From positions 1-64,000 of the forward strand of contig LNEU01000023.1 of the NCBI GenBank assembly GCA_001464355.1: a DNA stretch of 64,000 nucleotides. Reading direction: 5' to 3'. The notes under the pieces were generated by a model. The model saw nothing but the letters and a program-made list of their open reading frames with translations. It did not search any database and was not told the origin of the DNA. This DNA comes from Burkholderiales bacterium Ga0077544 (GTDB lineage Bacteria; Pseudomonadota; Gammaproteobacteria; Burkholderiales; Burkholderiaceae_D). Shown here in pieces: positions 8,901 through 18,847 of the stretch (position 1 is the stretch's first letter; each line of letters opens with the position of its first letter). The position numbers were made by a program, and so were the translations under genes.

Positions 8901-11843
8901 TCAAGCCACCGCTTTGGCGGCAGGATTACCCAGATAGTCATTGATGTCCACTTCATCTATCTGCTCTATCGCCATATAGCAATGCGCGTATTCCAGATAG
9001 ACGCCCGACTCCAGGAATAGCGTAAAAAGCTCTGCATCGATGTGCTGATCATTACTCATGAAAGACATGATCTTCAGCGCTTCGGACAGGGTTTTGCCTT
9101 TCTTGTATGGCCGGTCTGCCGCAGTCAGCGCCTCGAAAATATCGGCGATGGCCATCATGCGTGCGACCGGACTCATTTCTTCCCGCGTCAGCATCTTCGG
9201 ATAGCCGCTGCCATCCATTTTTTCATGATGGCCGCCCGCGATCTCGGGCACTTGGCGCAGGTGTCGCGGGAATGGCAATTGCGACAGCATGACGATGGTC
9301 TGTGTCATGTGTTCGTTGATCTTGTAGCGTTCTTCTGCCGATAAAGTACCGCGACTGACAGACAGGTTGTACACCTCGCCGCGATTGTAAAGAAGCTCAG
9401 GCACCTTGACGCGGAATCCCCATTTATTGTCAGGCGCGATCTTGTCTTGTGGGCGACGTGCAAACAAATGCTCAGGCTTGTCGGCCAATAACGGTTCTGT
9501 TACCGGCAATCGTGCACTCGCCGTACCGGCTTTACGCTGTTTTTCTTCATGCGAAATGCCGATCGTGTCATCCAGCGTACGCAACCAGGTTCTTGCGGCA
9601 ATCTGCTGCAGCCGCTCCACCTTTTCCGGTGCCATGAATTCACCGCCTTCATTACACGTCGCAATAAAGACAAATTCTTCATCCAGCTTGCGTAATTCTT
9701 CAGCCAGCCTTGCCTGTGCGACGGGCTTGCTCTCACCTGCGGCAATCGCCTGCAGGCAGTCGATTTCCGCATCACGCTTGATGACTTCAAAGCGCATCCG
9801 GACTTCATGGATACGGTCGTAAATCGTTTCCAGCTTGGTAGCTTTATCGACTACGTACTCAGGTGTGGTGACCTTGCCGCAATCATGCAGCCACGCAGCA
9901 ACGTGCACCGCCTCCCATTCATCCTTGCTCAGATCGAAGTCGGCGTAAGGTCCGCTGGTTTGACCGCAGGCTGCACGCGCCAGCATTTTGGTCAATTCCG
10001 GCACGCGTGCACAATGTCCGCCGGTATAAGCGCTCTTGGCGTCAATCGCCCCTGCAATTAGCTGTATAAACGCTTCAAACAATGCCTTTTGATCACGGAT
10101 CAAGCCACGCGTTTCCATCGAACTGCTGGCGGAATCCGACAAGGCTCCGACGAAAGCCAACTGCGCGCTACTAATGCGCGTCTTGCGCTTCAACAGCATG
10201 AGTCCTTGCAGCTCCGCTTGCCGATTGAAAAGCGGCACAGCGAGCATCCATGATGCCTCCGTCTTCTCGCACAGCGCACTCAAACCTGCCGCCTCAACTT
10301 CCTCGGCCGTCATCAGCGCATCCTGCGCCTGCTGCTGCTCTATCGCGGCTCGCAACGCGGTCGGCAGCGTATTCATATTCAAGGTATGCAAACCACGCCT
10401 GACTTCCTCGCCATTTTTTGCCACCGCAGTAAACGGAACCAGCTGGTCGCGGTCGATCAGATACAGTGCGCCAGACTGTGCCTCGCCGGCAAGTATGGTT
10501 TCGCGCAACAACATGGGCAGCAGTTTCTCAAAGTCGTTCTCTGCAGCGACCGCATGCGTCATGTTCATGAACTTGCGTATCGTGCTCTTCATCACATCCA
10601 TGGTTTCTGCCAGCGAATTCACTTCTGCAATATTCGAACGCAAAGCGATAGGCTGATCGAACTCGAAATGACGGATTACCTCGGCTTCATTGGCTAGTAT
10701 TCGCATCGATTTCGAAATGGCGCGCGCCACAAACCAGATCATCGGCACTGCAATCAGGATAACCAGCAGGGTAATCAGGATCGATGTGGAACGGATTTTC
10801 AGCGCAGTCGCAAACAACTCGTTATTCGGAATCGCCGTCATCAGGTACAAGGGCTCGGAACCCTCGAGTGCTATCGGCAACACGGAAACACGCCAGTCTT
10901 CTCCATCGATTGCAACCGTTTTTGACATCCCTTGCGGCGTCATGTCTTTCGTGATTGAACTCGCCAGCCCTGCCAATGCAGGGATGCCGAAATCATCCAG
11001 ATTCTTGAGCTCAGTCGCCATCCTGTCACCGGAGGTTGCCGGTGCTGCAATCAGCCTCGCCAGATCCTCATACGCTGCAACATAGCCATCGCGGGTCACC
11101 AATACCAACTGACTGGATGGCGTCACCTTCTGCCGCTGCAAGGCTGCGCCCAAAGCCGACAATGGAATGTCGGCAGCAATCACCGCCTGGCCATTCTGGG
11201 CGCGTTTGGCGACTGTCAGACCGACTTTGCCGACCGAGAAAAAAAGATAGGGCTTGGTCGTGATCGTGCCTGCTGCCACCTGCGCATTCTGATACCAGCC
11301 ACGCTGACGAGGATCGAATTCCGCAGCATATTCCGGATGTGCTTCCTCAGCCAATACCTGCATGTTTGCATCCAGGTAGATGTACTTTGCTTCCGCAGTG
11401 CCGTTGTTGTTGCGCTCAATGCTGCGCAACTGGTAACGACTGCCTGCTGGCGCATTATATTTAACCCGCTCCTCATCGCTTGCAAGGCGATATACAAAAA
11501 AGTAATCGCCGGATTCGTAGCCGATAAAAAGCGAGGTCATACCTGATTCATTACTCAAAGCAGGCTGGAGGACCGCGAAACTGGAAAGGCGCTCCTGCAG
11601 CGATTCCGCAGACATCAGGCGGTGATAACTGAGAAGTTCAACGGTGGTATTAGCGGGTCCGATAATGCCCTTGATCTCGCCGGCAATTTCACGGCTGGCA
11701 CGCTGAGTCAGATCCTGCGCCGAAGCCTCCAGCATGTCATAAGACATTTGATAGCCGACACCGGCAATCACGCCGCTGATAACGAGCGTCATCGAAAGGA
11801 AGAGCGTGGACAGGTGTATATGCAGAGGAAACTTGAACTTCAT
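8901..11843 (-). CDS. Membrane sensor with HAMP, GAF and HD-GYP cyclic-di-GMP phosphodiesterase domains
   Basis: 980 residues. An N-terminal membrane segment (~15-35) is followed by a large periplasmic dCache-like sensor (~40-345), a second membrane helix (~350-375, LITLLVILIAVPMIWFVA), a HAMP-like linker and a GAF-like domain (~435-575). The C-terminal part is HD-GYP, with the metal motif HDCGK near residue 653 and HHEKMDGSGYP near 878. HD-GYP enzymes hydrolyse c-di-GMP, often to GMP. The distance between HD and GYP is about 160 residues longer than usual because of a charged insertion. The gene is divergent from a GGDEF cyclase, so opposing activities are encoded side by side. Confidence 0.92.
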   Translation of the reverse strand: MKFKFPLHIHLSTLFLSMTLVISGVIAGVGYQMSYDMLEASAQDLTQRASREIAGEIKGIIGPANTTVELLSYHRLMSAESLQERLSSFAVLQPALSNESGMTSLFIGYESGDYFFVYRLASDEERVKYNAPAGSRYQLRSIERNNNGTAEAKYIYLDANMQVLAEEAHPEYAAEFDPRQRGWYQNAQVAAGTITTKPYLFFSVGKVGLTVAKRAQNGQAVIAADIPLSALGAALQRQKVTPSSQLVLVTRDGYVAAYEDLARLIAAPATSGDRMATELKNLDDFGIPALAGLASSITKDMTPQGMSKTVAIDGEDWRVSVLPIALEGSEPLYLMTAIPNNELFATALKIRSTSILITLLVILIAVPMIWFVARAISKSMRILANEAEVIRHFEFDQPIALRSNIAEVNSLAETMDVMKSTIRKFMNMTHAVAAENDFEKLLPMLLRETILAGEAQSGALYLIDRDQLVPFTAVAKNGEEVRRGLHTLNMNTLPTALRAAIEQQQAQDALMTAEEVEAAGLSALCEKTEASWMLAVPLFNRQAELQGLMLLKRKTRISSAQLAFVGALSDSASSSMETRGLIRDQKALFEAFIQLIAGAIDAKSAYTGGHCARVPELTKMLARAACGQTSGPYADFDLSKDEWEAVHVAAWLHDCGKVTTPEYVVDKATKLETIYDRIHEVRMRFEVIKRDAEIDCLQAIAAGESKPVAQARLAEELRKLDEEFVFIATCNEGGEFMAPEKVERLQQIAARTWLRTLDDTIGISHEEKQRKAGTASARLPVTEPLLADKPEHLFARRPQDKIAPDNKWGFRVKVPELLYNRGEVYNLSVSRGTLSAEERYKINEHMTQTIVMLSQLPFPRHLRQVPEIAGGHHEKMDGSGYPKMLTREEMSPVARMMAIADIFEALTAADRPYKKGKTLSEALKIMSFMSNDQHIDAELFTLFLESGVYLEYAHCYMAIEQIDEVDINDYLGNPAAKAVA

Positions 11844-12209
11844 GAAGCACCTACCCGTTTGTGAGATTGTCAGGGAATCAAGTGATGCTTATTCTGCTAC
11901 AAATTTGTTAAATGCTCCATGCCATAAATATATGAATATGACGCGCCGTTAGCTAAGTTCATTGAAAAATATTAGCCGGGTATATACGATTCAATCAATG
12001 CGAAAAAGTGAATCGCCGCGGTTTAACCAGGCATACCTACATTTGAATGTTGGGCTAATAGAACGTTAACCCATCGACCTGACCATCAAGGACTAGATGT
12101 AGCCGACTCACCGTAGAAGGGATACATGCTTTTCTTGCATGCCAAAAAGAGACTTTTTTCCTGATGCTAGGGTAAGCTAATCAAAATTAATTAAAAAAAT
12201 TGAGTTGCC
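11844..12209. other. Divergent regulatory region between HD-GYP and GGDEF genes
   Basis: 366 bp, AT-richer than the flanks. It contains one copy of a structured repeat (12032-12073) and must hold promoters for both genes. I looked for a c-di-GMP riboswitch and saw no GEMM-like core. Confidence 0.5.
12032..12073 (+). repeat. Structured direct repeat, copy 1 (upstream of the cyclase gene)
   Basis: Begins CATACCTACATTTGAATG and continues with TTGGGCTAATA. Its first 29 bp match 25 of 29 positions of the copy at 13155. The last part folds as a short hairpin (12051-12073) with arms TGGGcTAA and TTAaCCCA. Confidence 0.65.
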
Positions 12210-13124
12210 ATGTTTTCAAAAGAGCAGATAGCGGACATCCTCGCCGCACTTCCAGACCCCGCTTTTATCCTTACTCGCAGTGGCTGCTATGCGGCCATTT
12301 TCGGCGGCAGTGACTTACGCTATTACCACGATGGTAGCGGCTTGGTAGGCAAATCGCTGCACGACGTATTACATGCTGAAAAAGCGATGTGGTTTGCGAA
12401 AGAAATCGAAAAGGCACTCTCATCAAAACAACTCCACATTGTTGAATACGGCCTTGCGGGCAGCGATGTCAAAGGACTGGAAGGTGGACCATCAAACGTC
12501 ATCTGGTTCGAAGGACGGGTGCAGGCACTCAACTTTCAGGTACTAGGAGAAGATGCCGTCCTTTGGGTCGCCAGCAATATCACCGAACGTCATGAGCTCG
12601 AAACGCAATTGCGTTCACTGAGTGAGCGCGATCCGCTAACAAACTTATTCAACCGCCGGAAACTTCTAGCAATGCTGGAGGATCAGTACGAACTTTTCAA
12701 CCGCTACAAGATTCCCACAGCTGTTTTTATTTTCGACATCAACGATTTCAAAAAAATAAACGACCAGTATGGTCATCTGATGGGCGATCAAGCACTACAG
12801 GCAATCGCGCAATCCTGCATAACAGAATTGCGCGCGCCCGACATGGCGGCCCGATTTGGCGGGGATGAGTTTGTCATCGTCATGCCGCATACCGACCAAA
12901 ATCAGGCGCTCAGCATCATCGAGCGATTAAGTGCAAGTATTGAGAAGACAACCGCTGCAATCGGCTTTGCTAACGGCATCAGGATCAGTGGTGGTCTGAG
13001 TGAAATTTTGAGCGGTGACACATCTGTGGAGGAGGTAATGCGTCGTGCTGATGAAAAGTTATATCAGGCAAAAGACGCTGGACGCGGGCGCATGAGTGAG
13101 TTTTCTCCATTGGAAAAAACATAG
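12210..13124 (+). CDS. Diguanylate cyclase with N-terminal PAS domain
   Basis: 304 residues: a PAS-like sensory domain (~5-135) joined by the usual DPLTNLFNRR entry motif to a GGDEF domain (~140-300). The active site is GGDEF at residues 217-221. An RAPD motif at 208-211, five residues upstream, matches the RxxD inhibitory site, so feedback inhibition by c-di-GMP is expected. It condenses two GTP into c-di-GMP. No membrane helix is visible, so it is probably cytosolic. The ribosome site is weak. The gene is divergent from the HD-GYP sensor and bounded on both sides by the same structured repeat. Confidence 0.95.
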   Translation: MFSKEQIADILAALPDPAFILTRSGCYAAIFGGSDLRYYHDGSGLVGKSLHDVLHAEKAMWFAKEIEKALSSKQLHIVEYGLAGSDVKGLEGGPSNVIWFEGRVQALNFQVLGEDAVLWVASNITERHELETQLRSLSERDPLTNLFNRRKLLAMLEDQYELFNRYKIPTAVFIFDINDFKKINDQYGHLMGDQALQAIAQSCITELRAPDMAARFGGDEFVIVMPHTDQNQALSIIERLSASIEKTTAAIGFANGIRISGGLSEILSGDTSVEEVMRRADEKLYQAKDAGRGRMSEFSPLEKT

Positions 13125-13154
13125 TCTCAGCAAGGTTCCGCCCTTTTTACTAGA

Positions 13155-13197
13155 CATACCTGCGCTTGAATGTTGGGCTGATATAGCATTAGTCCAA
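13155..13197 (+). repeat. Structured direct repeat, copy 2 (downstream of the cyclase gene)
   Basis: Begins CATACCTGCGCTTGAATG and continues with TTGGGCTGATA. The hairpin at 13173-13197 has arms TTGGgCT and AGtCCAA. The arm sequence differs from copy 1, but pairing is kept through a G-T pair at one of the changed positions. Confidence 0.65.
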
Positions 13198-13236
13198 ACT
13201 ACTTGACGTCTTCGACATCGGAGTTCGATGAGAGAA

Positions 13237-13983
13237 TTAGAAATTGTCGGTCCAACCAAGAACTGATAGTTGAAAATTAGCCTCGGGATGTGAGGTACTA
13301 ATATAAATAAAATTTTGATTCGTTAACATAAGATCGATAACCCCAGAAGGTCCGGAGTGCTCCTGCATTACACCACCACCGTCTTCAGAAGAAAATCTAA
13401 TCAATAAAGGAATCGAATTCTTTTCGCTCCACATCCTATATTGAATATTTATGTGGCTGGCTGAGGGTGGAACAAAACCACTTATGTCGATTTTTTGATA
13501 AGTAGTCCAGCTTATTTTTTTAAGGCTGTAGGGATCTTGTTTGGAATTTTGCGTTTCAAATATAGCCGATAAGCGTTCTGAAGCTTTGGCGCAAAACACA
13601 TTACTTTTATGTATCTCTATCTTCCACGCAGATTTCGTCAGGGTGATAGAAGACTTTTCTATAAGTGTCCAAAATGTCTCATCGCTAGAGGGTAAATGGG
13701 CAATTAATAGAACTGGTAAGGAATGCCCGCACCAATATTCTAAGTGCACGTTCTTACCATAATAGATGAGAGTATCTTTCTTATCTGTGAAGTGACTTGA
13801 CCCCGTTTTTATCTGTACGGCCACCAGCCTTCCGGTTGGAGTCCCATCAATCACATACTCGATATGCGCATCGATCCCCATATCGGAAATTGGTTGTTCA
13901 CGAAAAATCCAGTTGAGAGATTTCACCACGATGCTCTCAACGGCGAGTACACCTAAACGTTCCGTATTGTTATATCTCGCCAT
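13237..13983 (-). CDS. DUF4365 domain protein, nuclease-fold-like, low GC
   Basis: 248 residues. The N-terminal ~150 match the DUF4365 pattern: RLGVLAVESIV, then GIDAHIEY (Asp38) and VAVQIKTG (Gln57, Lys59). The D...Q-x-K arrangement recalls the PD-(D/E)XK nuclease fold. The C-terminal ~100 residues have no recognised domain. Function is unknown; related proteins turn up in genomic islands and near defence genes. The gene is strikingly AT-rich with many AAT, ATA and TTA codons, unlike dcd and hrpA beside it, which suggests recent acquisition. It lies between the downstream repeat copy and dcd. Confidence 0.75.
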   Translation of the reverse strand: MARYNNTERLGVLAVESIVVKSLNWIFREQPISDMGIDAHIEYVIDGTPTGRLVAVQIKTGSSHFTDKKDTLIYYGKNVHLEYWCGHSLPVLLIAHLPSSDETFWTLIEKSSITLTKSAWKIEIHKSNVFCAKASERLSAIFETQNSKQDPYSLKKISWTTYQKIDISGFVPPSASHINIQYRMWSEKNSIPLLIRFSSEDGGGVMQEHSGPSGVIDLMLTNQNFIYISTSHPEANFQLSVLGWTDNF

Positions 13984-14032
13984 ATTCTGTATTTTTTCGA
14001 CACTCTCCGCTCACCCTAAACAAAGAGAATGA

Positions 14033-14599
14033 TCAAGCCTTAGGCAAAGTCACTCCATGCTGGCCTTGATACTTGCCGCCTCTGTCCTTGTACGACACTT
14101 CGCAGACTTCATCGCTTTCAAAAAACAGCACTTGAGCACAACCTTCACCGGCGTAAATCTTCGCTGGCAACGGTGTCGTATTCGAGAACTCGAGCGTCAC
14201 ATAGCCTTCCCATTCTGGTTCGAATGGTGTCACGTTGACGATGATGCCGCAGCGCGCGTAGGTTGATTTACCGAGGCAGATCGTCAATACATTGCGCGGA
14301 ATGCGGAAGTATTCGATCGTGCGTGCGAGTGCGAACGAGTTTGGCGGAATGATGCAGACATCGCTTTTGACATCGACGAATGAATTTTCATCGAAGTTTT
14401 TCGGATCGACGATGGTGCTGTTGATATTGGTGAAAATCTTGAATTCGTCGGCGCAACGAATATCGTAGCCATACGACGAGGTGCCGTAAGAGACGATCTT
14501 CTGTCCGTTAGCTGTACGCACCTGACCCGGTTCGAATGGCTCGATCATGCCGGTTTCTGCCGCCATGCGGCGTATCCATTTATCGGATTTAATTGTCAT
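14033..14599 (-). CDS. dcd: dCTP deaminase
   Basis: Deaminates dCTP to dUTP, the main route to dUMP for thymidylate synthesis in many Gram-negatives. 188 residues, close to the E. coli length. Motifs are [34 protein letters not shown] (with the active-site Arg-Ala and nearby Glu), [10 protein letters not shown] and [19 protein letters not shown]. The ATG at 14599 begins [13 protein letters not shown], the conserved N-terminus; the upstream open frame is non-family sequence. hrpA ends 93 bp upstream on the same strand. Confidence 0.96.
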   Translation of the reverse strand: MTIKSDKWIRRMAAETGMIEPFEPGQVRTANGQKIVSYGTSSYGYDIRCADEFKIFTNINSTIVDPKNFDENSFVDVKSDVCIIPPNSFALARTIEYFRIPRNVLTICLGKSTYARCGIIVNVTPFEPEWEGYVTLEFSNTTPLPAKIYAGEGCAQVLFFESDEVCEVSYKDRGGKYQGQHGVTLPKA

Positions 14600-14691
14600 G
14601 TTTTCGGTAAAAAATTGGAGGTTATTCGGTAGTTCGCGCAATTTTACGCGAAATAGATGTTTCTTCGACGATTTGGAAACAGGAGGCCATT

Positions 14692-17600
14692 TCAGCGCTG
14701 CATCGTCTCCCACACCTTTTGCAAACGCTTCGCTGACACCGGCATAGGCGTACGTAATTCCTGCGCGTACAACGATACGCGCAACTCTTCCAGCAACCAA
14801 CGGAACTCCGTCATCTTTGGATCGCCATGTCTATCTTTCAATGCGCGTTGCCACGGTACGGCGACTTGCTGCCATTCGCTCATCGAACGTGTATCGCGTA
14901 CAGGATCGGCGCGCAGTTTATCGATGCGGACGTTGATCGCTTTTAGATAACGTGGAAAGTGTGTGAGGTTGATGTAGTCGTTGTCGGCGATGAAACGCTT
15001 GCCGACTAAACCCTGCAATTGAGATTGAATATCTGTGACGGCTTGCGCTTGGGCTTTCACGGTTTGCAGCTTCTTCGGCAAGGCATGATATTCAGTCAGG
15101 ATTAATCCGGTCAGGCGTGCGATCTCATTGATCAGCAAACCCAATCGCGACTTGCCTTCATCCTTACGCGCATTGAATTCTTCTGCGTTCTTCGGCAACG
15201 GTTCTTGCAAGCAGGCGCGCTCCAATCCGGCGTGAATAATCTGTTCGCGCAATTCTTCCTGCGAACCGAGTGCCATGAATTGCATGCCCATTTGCTGCAA
15301 GCCTGGAATATTTTTTTCCAGATATTTGAGTTGCTCTTTCAACTGCAAAGCCAACAGACGACGCAAGCCTATGCGATGAACGCGCGCTGCTTCCGCCGGA
15401 TCATCGAAGACTTCCAGGTCGCAATGCGTTCCCTTATCCACCAATGCCGGGAAGCCGATCAAGGTTTGCTTGCCTTGCTGGATCTCCAGCAGTTCGGGCA
15501 ATTCGCCAAAGGTCCAGCCCGTCAAATTTTGATGCGTAGTTACGTTGGCAGTCTTGCCTGCAACTTGCGGCGCAACGTTCGATTGTGTTGCCGCAGCTTG
15601 ATTTAGGGTCTGCGCTTTACCAGTGTGTGAGAGAACTTTACCGGCGCTGGTCGATTGACCAACCAGATTGCCTATCAGCGGCATCGCCGTTTGCTCTGCA
15701 ATACGTTGAAAACTTTCCCTCGCCTGCCCGCCAAATTCCGAGCGCAAGGTGCCAAGATTGCGTCCCATCTCCAACTGGCGACCATGCTCATCAATGATCT
15801 TGAAGTTCATGAACTGATGCGAGGACAGGGTTTCCAGCTTGTAGTCTGTTGTTTTGGTAGCGATGCCGGTTTGTTCACGCACGTCGGCAATCACCGCATC
15901 CAGCAGACTGCCTTTGCCAAATGCATGCGCAGTCTGTGCACGCTCGCAAAAACCGGCTGCGTAATCAGGAATCGGCACGCAATGCCTACGCAATTTTTGC
16001 GGCAGCGACTTCAATAGCAGATGGACTTTTTCCTTCAGCATGCCGGGCACCAGCCATTCGCATCGATCGGCGGAAACCTGATTCAGCGCATACAGCGGCA
16101 CCGTCAGCGTGACGCCATCGCGGGGCGTGCCGGGTTCGAAGTGATACGACAGCAGCATCTCGACGCCAGCGACGTTCATCATCTTCGGGAACAACTCGGT
16201 CGTCACGCCAGCCGCTTCGTGTCGCATCAAATCGTCACGATTCAGATATAGCAGCTTTGGTTCTTTGGCCGTCGCGTCCTTGTGCCACTTTTCAAACGTG
16301 ATGCCGTTATGAATATCGGCCGGAATGATCTTGTCGTAAAACGCCGCGATCAATTCATCATCGACCAATACATCCAGGCGACGCGACTTGTGCTCGAGGT
16401 TTTCAATCTCGCGTATCAGCTTGTTGTTGTGCGCAAAGAAAGGCGCACGCGTATCGAAGTCAGCACCAACCAGCGCATCGCGAATGAATATTTCACGCGC
16501 ATCGGATGGGTTGATCAAACCGTATTGAATGCGGCGCTGGCTGTAGACCACCAGACCATACAAAGTCGCACGCTCATAGGCTGACACTTGCGCGGTACGT
16601 TTTTCCCAGCGCGGTTCGCCATAGGATTTTTTCAGCAAGTGACCGGCGACGCGTTCCAGCCATTCCGGCTGGATCTGTGCAATACAGCGCGCATACAGGC
16701 GCGTGGTATCGATCAGCTCGGCGGCCATGATCCACCGAATTTTTAGTCCACCTTCGGCTTTCTTGATCAATTGCGAACCCGGCCAGATATGGAACTTGAT
16801 GGCGCGTGCGCCTATGTAATGTTGTTCTTCTTCAGACTTGAAGCCGATATTGCCGAGCAAACCGGTCAGCAACGCCGTATGCAATTGTTCATAGGTAGCA
16901 GGCGCTTCGTTCAAACGCCAGCCCTGTTCGCGCACGATCGTTAGCAATTGTGAATGTACGTCACGCCATTCACGCAAACGCAGTTGCGACAGGAAGTTGG
17001 TACGGCATTCTTCTTGCAATAAACGATTCGATTTCTTGTGCGCGATCGCATCTTCAAACCATTTCCAGATTTTCAGATAACTCTGGAATTCGGATTTTTC
17101 ATCGGCAAATTTCTTGTGTGCGTTGTCGGCTGCAGTTTGCGCCTCCATCGGCCTATCGCGCGGATCTTGCACTGACAAAGCCGCAGCGATAATCAACACT
17201 TCAGTCAGACAGACGTTGTCTTTCGCGGCGAGGATCATGCGACCTACGCGCGGGTCCAGCGGCAGACGCGCCAGTTCGCGACCGAGTTTGGTCAGGTTAT
17301 TTTCGTCATCGACTGCGCCCAGCTCTTGCAGCAACTGATAACCGTCAGCAATCGCACGACCTAATGGCGGTTCGATAAACGGAAAGGTTTCGACATCGGC
17401 CAGATGCAAAGACTTCATCCGCAAAATGACGGACGCCAATGACGAGCGCAGGATTTCCGGCTCGGTAAATTTCGGCCGCAGCAAATAATCTTGCTCGTCG
17501 TACAGTCGAATACAAACACCTGCAGAAACACGACCGCAACGACCGGCGCGCTGATTTGCAGCCGATTGCGCAATCGGTTCGATCTGCAATTGCTCGACCT

Positions 17601-18762
17601 TGTTGCGATAGCTGTAGCGCTTGACGCGTGCCAGGCCGGCATCGACGACGTAGCGGATGCCCGGCACAGTCAAGGAAGTTTCTGCAACGTTAGTCGCGAG
17701 TACGATGCGACGCGCGTTAGACACTTTGAATACCCGCTCCTGCTCCTGCACCGACAAACGCGCGAACAGCGGCAGGATTTCTACATGCGGCGGATGATGT
17801 TTGCGCAGCGCTTCAGCCGCATCACGAATTTCGCGTTCACCCGGCAAAAAAACCAGCACATCGCCGGAACCTATGCGCGCCAGTTCATCGACTGCATCGA
17901 CCACCGCATCCATCAAGTCGCGCTGACCACGTTCCTTCGCCGCCAGCGCCGAGCGCCGAGCCTGCCCCGCATCGGAGGTTGCGTTTGGATTAGGTGCTGC
18001 AGCATTTTTATCGAAAGCTTCAACCGGGCGATAACGCACCTCGACCGGATACATACGACCTGACACTTCAATCACAGGCGCGAGTTTTCCATTGCTGCCG
18101 AAGTGACGTGCGAAGCGATCGGCATCGATGGTTGCGGAGGTGATGATGACCTTCAGATCAGGCCGCTGGGGCAGCAACTGCTTCAGGTAGCCGAGCAGGA
18201 AATCGATGTTCAGGCTGCGCTCATGCGCTTCATCGATGATGATGGTGTCGTACTGCCGCAGCAAAGGATCGGTTTGCGTCTCTGCCAGCAAAATACCGTC
18301 CGTCATCAGCTTGATCCACGCGCCCTTGGTCAACGTGTCGTTGAAGCGCACCTTGAAGCCCACGTGCTCACCAAGCGGCGAGCCGATTTCCTGCGCGATA
18401 CGTTTGGCGGTCGATGAAGCGGCGATGCGGCGTGGTTGCGTATGGCCGATCAAGCCTTTTTGGCCGCGCCCGAGTTCCAGGCAGATTTTCGGCAATTGCG
18501 TGGTTTTACCGGAGCCGGTTTCGCCACTGACGATGATGACTTGATTCTCCTGAATCGCTTGCGCAATATCGTCGCGTCTGCCGGAAACCGGCAGCTCTTC
18601 AGGAAAAGTAATGACCGGCAGCGGATTACGTAGCGGCAGCTTTGATTCGGGCTGCGCGGCAGAAGACGCATCGCGCGCAGGACGATTACGAGCAGCAGCG
18701 GGACGATTCTGCATATTCTGCGGAAGCGCAGGATTTTTTGGGGTGGATTCTGGAGCGGACAT
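14692..18762 (-). CDS. hrpA: ATP-dependent RNA helicase HrpA (DEAH box)
   Basis: 1356 residues, the long HrpA architecture. The helicase core has GETGSGKTT (Walker A, near residue 85), DEAH (near 177), SAT and the C-terminal helicase motif QRAGRCGR. It is followed by HA2/OB-fold regions and the long DUF3418 C-terminal extension specific to HrpA. Bacterial HrpA acts on mRNA and rescues stalled or collided ribosomes. The ATG at 18762 ([10 protein letters not shown]) was chosen because upstream in-frame sequence would overlap the argA start region and lacks homology. It is divergent from argA, with 85 bp between start codons. Confidence 0.96.
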   Translation of the reverse strand: MSAPESTPKNPALPQNMQNRPAAARNRPARDASSAAQPESKLPLRNPLPVITFPEELPVSGRRDDIAQAIQENQVIIVSGETGSGKTTQLPKICLELGRGQKGLIGHTQPRRIAASSTAKRIAQEIGSPLGEHVGFKVRFNDTLTKGAWIKLMTDGILLAETQTDPLLRQYDTIIIDEAHERSLNIDFLLGYLKQLLPQRPDLKVIITSATIDADRFARHFGSNGKLAPVIEVSGRMYPVEVRYRPVEAFDKNAAAPNPNATSDAGQARRSALAAKERGQRDLMDAVVDAVDELARIGSGDVLVFLPGEREIRDAAEALRKHHPPHVEILPLFARLSVQEQERVFKVSNARRIVLATNVAETSLTVPGIRYVVDAGLARVKRYSYRNKVEQLQIEPIAQSAANQRAGRCGRVSAGVCIRLYDEQDYLLRPKFTEPEILRSSLASVILRMKSLHLADVETFPFIEPPLGRAIADGYQLLQELGAVDDENNLTKLGRELARLPLDPRVGRMILAAKDNVCLTEVLIIAAALSVQDPRDRPMEAQTAADNAHKKFADEKSEFQSYLKIWKWFEDAIAHKKSNRLLQEECRTNFLSQLRLREWRDVHSQLLTIVREQGWRLNEAPATYEQLHTALLTGLLGNIGFKSEEEQHYIGARAIKFHIWPGSQLIKKAEGGLKIRWIMAAELIDTTRLYARCIAQIQPEWLERVAGHLLKKSYGEPRWEKRTAQVSAYERATLYGLVVYSQRRIQYGLINPSDAREIFIRDALVGADFDTRAPFFAHNNKLIREIENLEHKSRRLDVLVDDELIAAFYDKIIPADIHNGITFEKWHKDATAKEPKLLYLNRDDLMRHEAAGVTTELFPKMMNVAGVEMLLSYHFEPGTPRDGVTLTVPLYALNQVSADRCEWLVPGMLKEKVHLLLKSLPQKLRRHCVPIPDYAAGFCERAQTAHAFGKGSLLDAVIADVREQTGIATKTTDYKLETLSSHQFMNFKIIDEHGRQLEMGRNLGTLRSEFGGQARESFQRIAEQTAMPLIGNLVGQSTSAGKVLSHTGKAQTLNQAAATQSNVAPQVAGKTANVTTHQNLTGWTFGELPELLEIQQGKQTLIGFPALVDKGTHCDLEVFDDPAEAARVHRIGLRRLLALQLKEQLKYLEKNIPGLQQMGMQFMALGSQEELREQIIHAGLERACLQEPLPKNAEEFNARKDEGKSRLGLLINEIARLTGLILTEYHALPKKLQTVKAQAQAVTDIQSQLQGLVGKRFIADNDYINLTHFPRYLKAINVRIDKLRADPVRDTRSMSEWQQVAVPWQRALKDRHGDPKMTEFRWLLEELRVSLYAQELRTPMPVSAKRLQKVWETMQR

Positions 18763-18834
18763 GTAGAGCGGAATTATACAGAGCAGTGTCGTATTTCGGT
18801 CTTGCATCGCGCAATCGATGGCCGTTGCTATGGT

Positions 18835-18840
18835 TATAAT
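18835..18840 (+). promoter_or_regulatory. Consensus -10 element directly before argA
   Basis: Perfect TATAAT whose last base lies 7 bp before the argA ATG. Initiation at the usual distance would fall at or next to the A of the ATG. No good -35 hexamer is visible at 16-18 bp. Confidence 0.5.
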
Positions 18841-18847
18841 GTGCCTC

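Noticed and set aside
12021-13197. Integron attC-like reading of the repeats around the cyclase gene (both contain GTTGGGC, fitting GTTRRRY)
   Set aside because: No partner RYYYAAC box at a suitable distance before the downstream copy and no integrase gene; the short hairpin does not have the attC layout.
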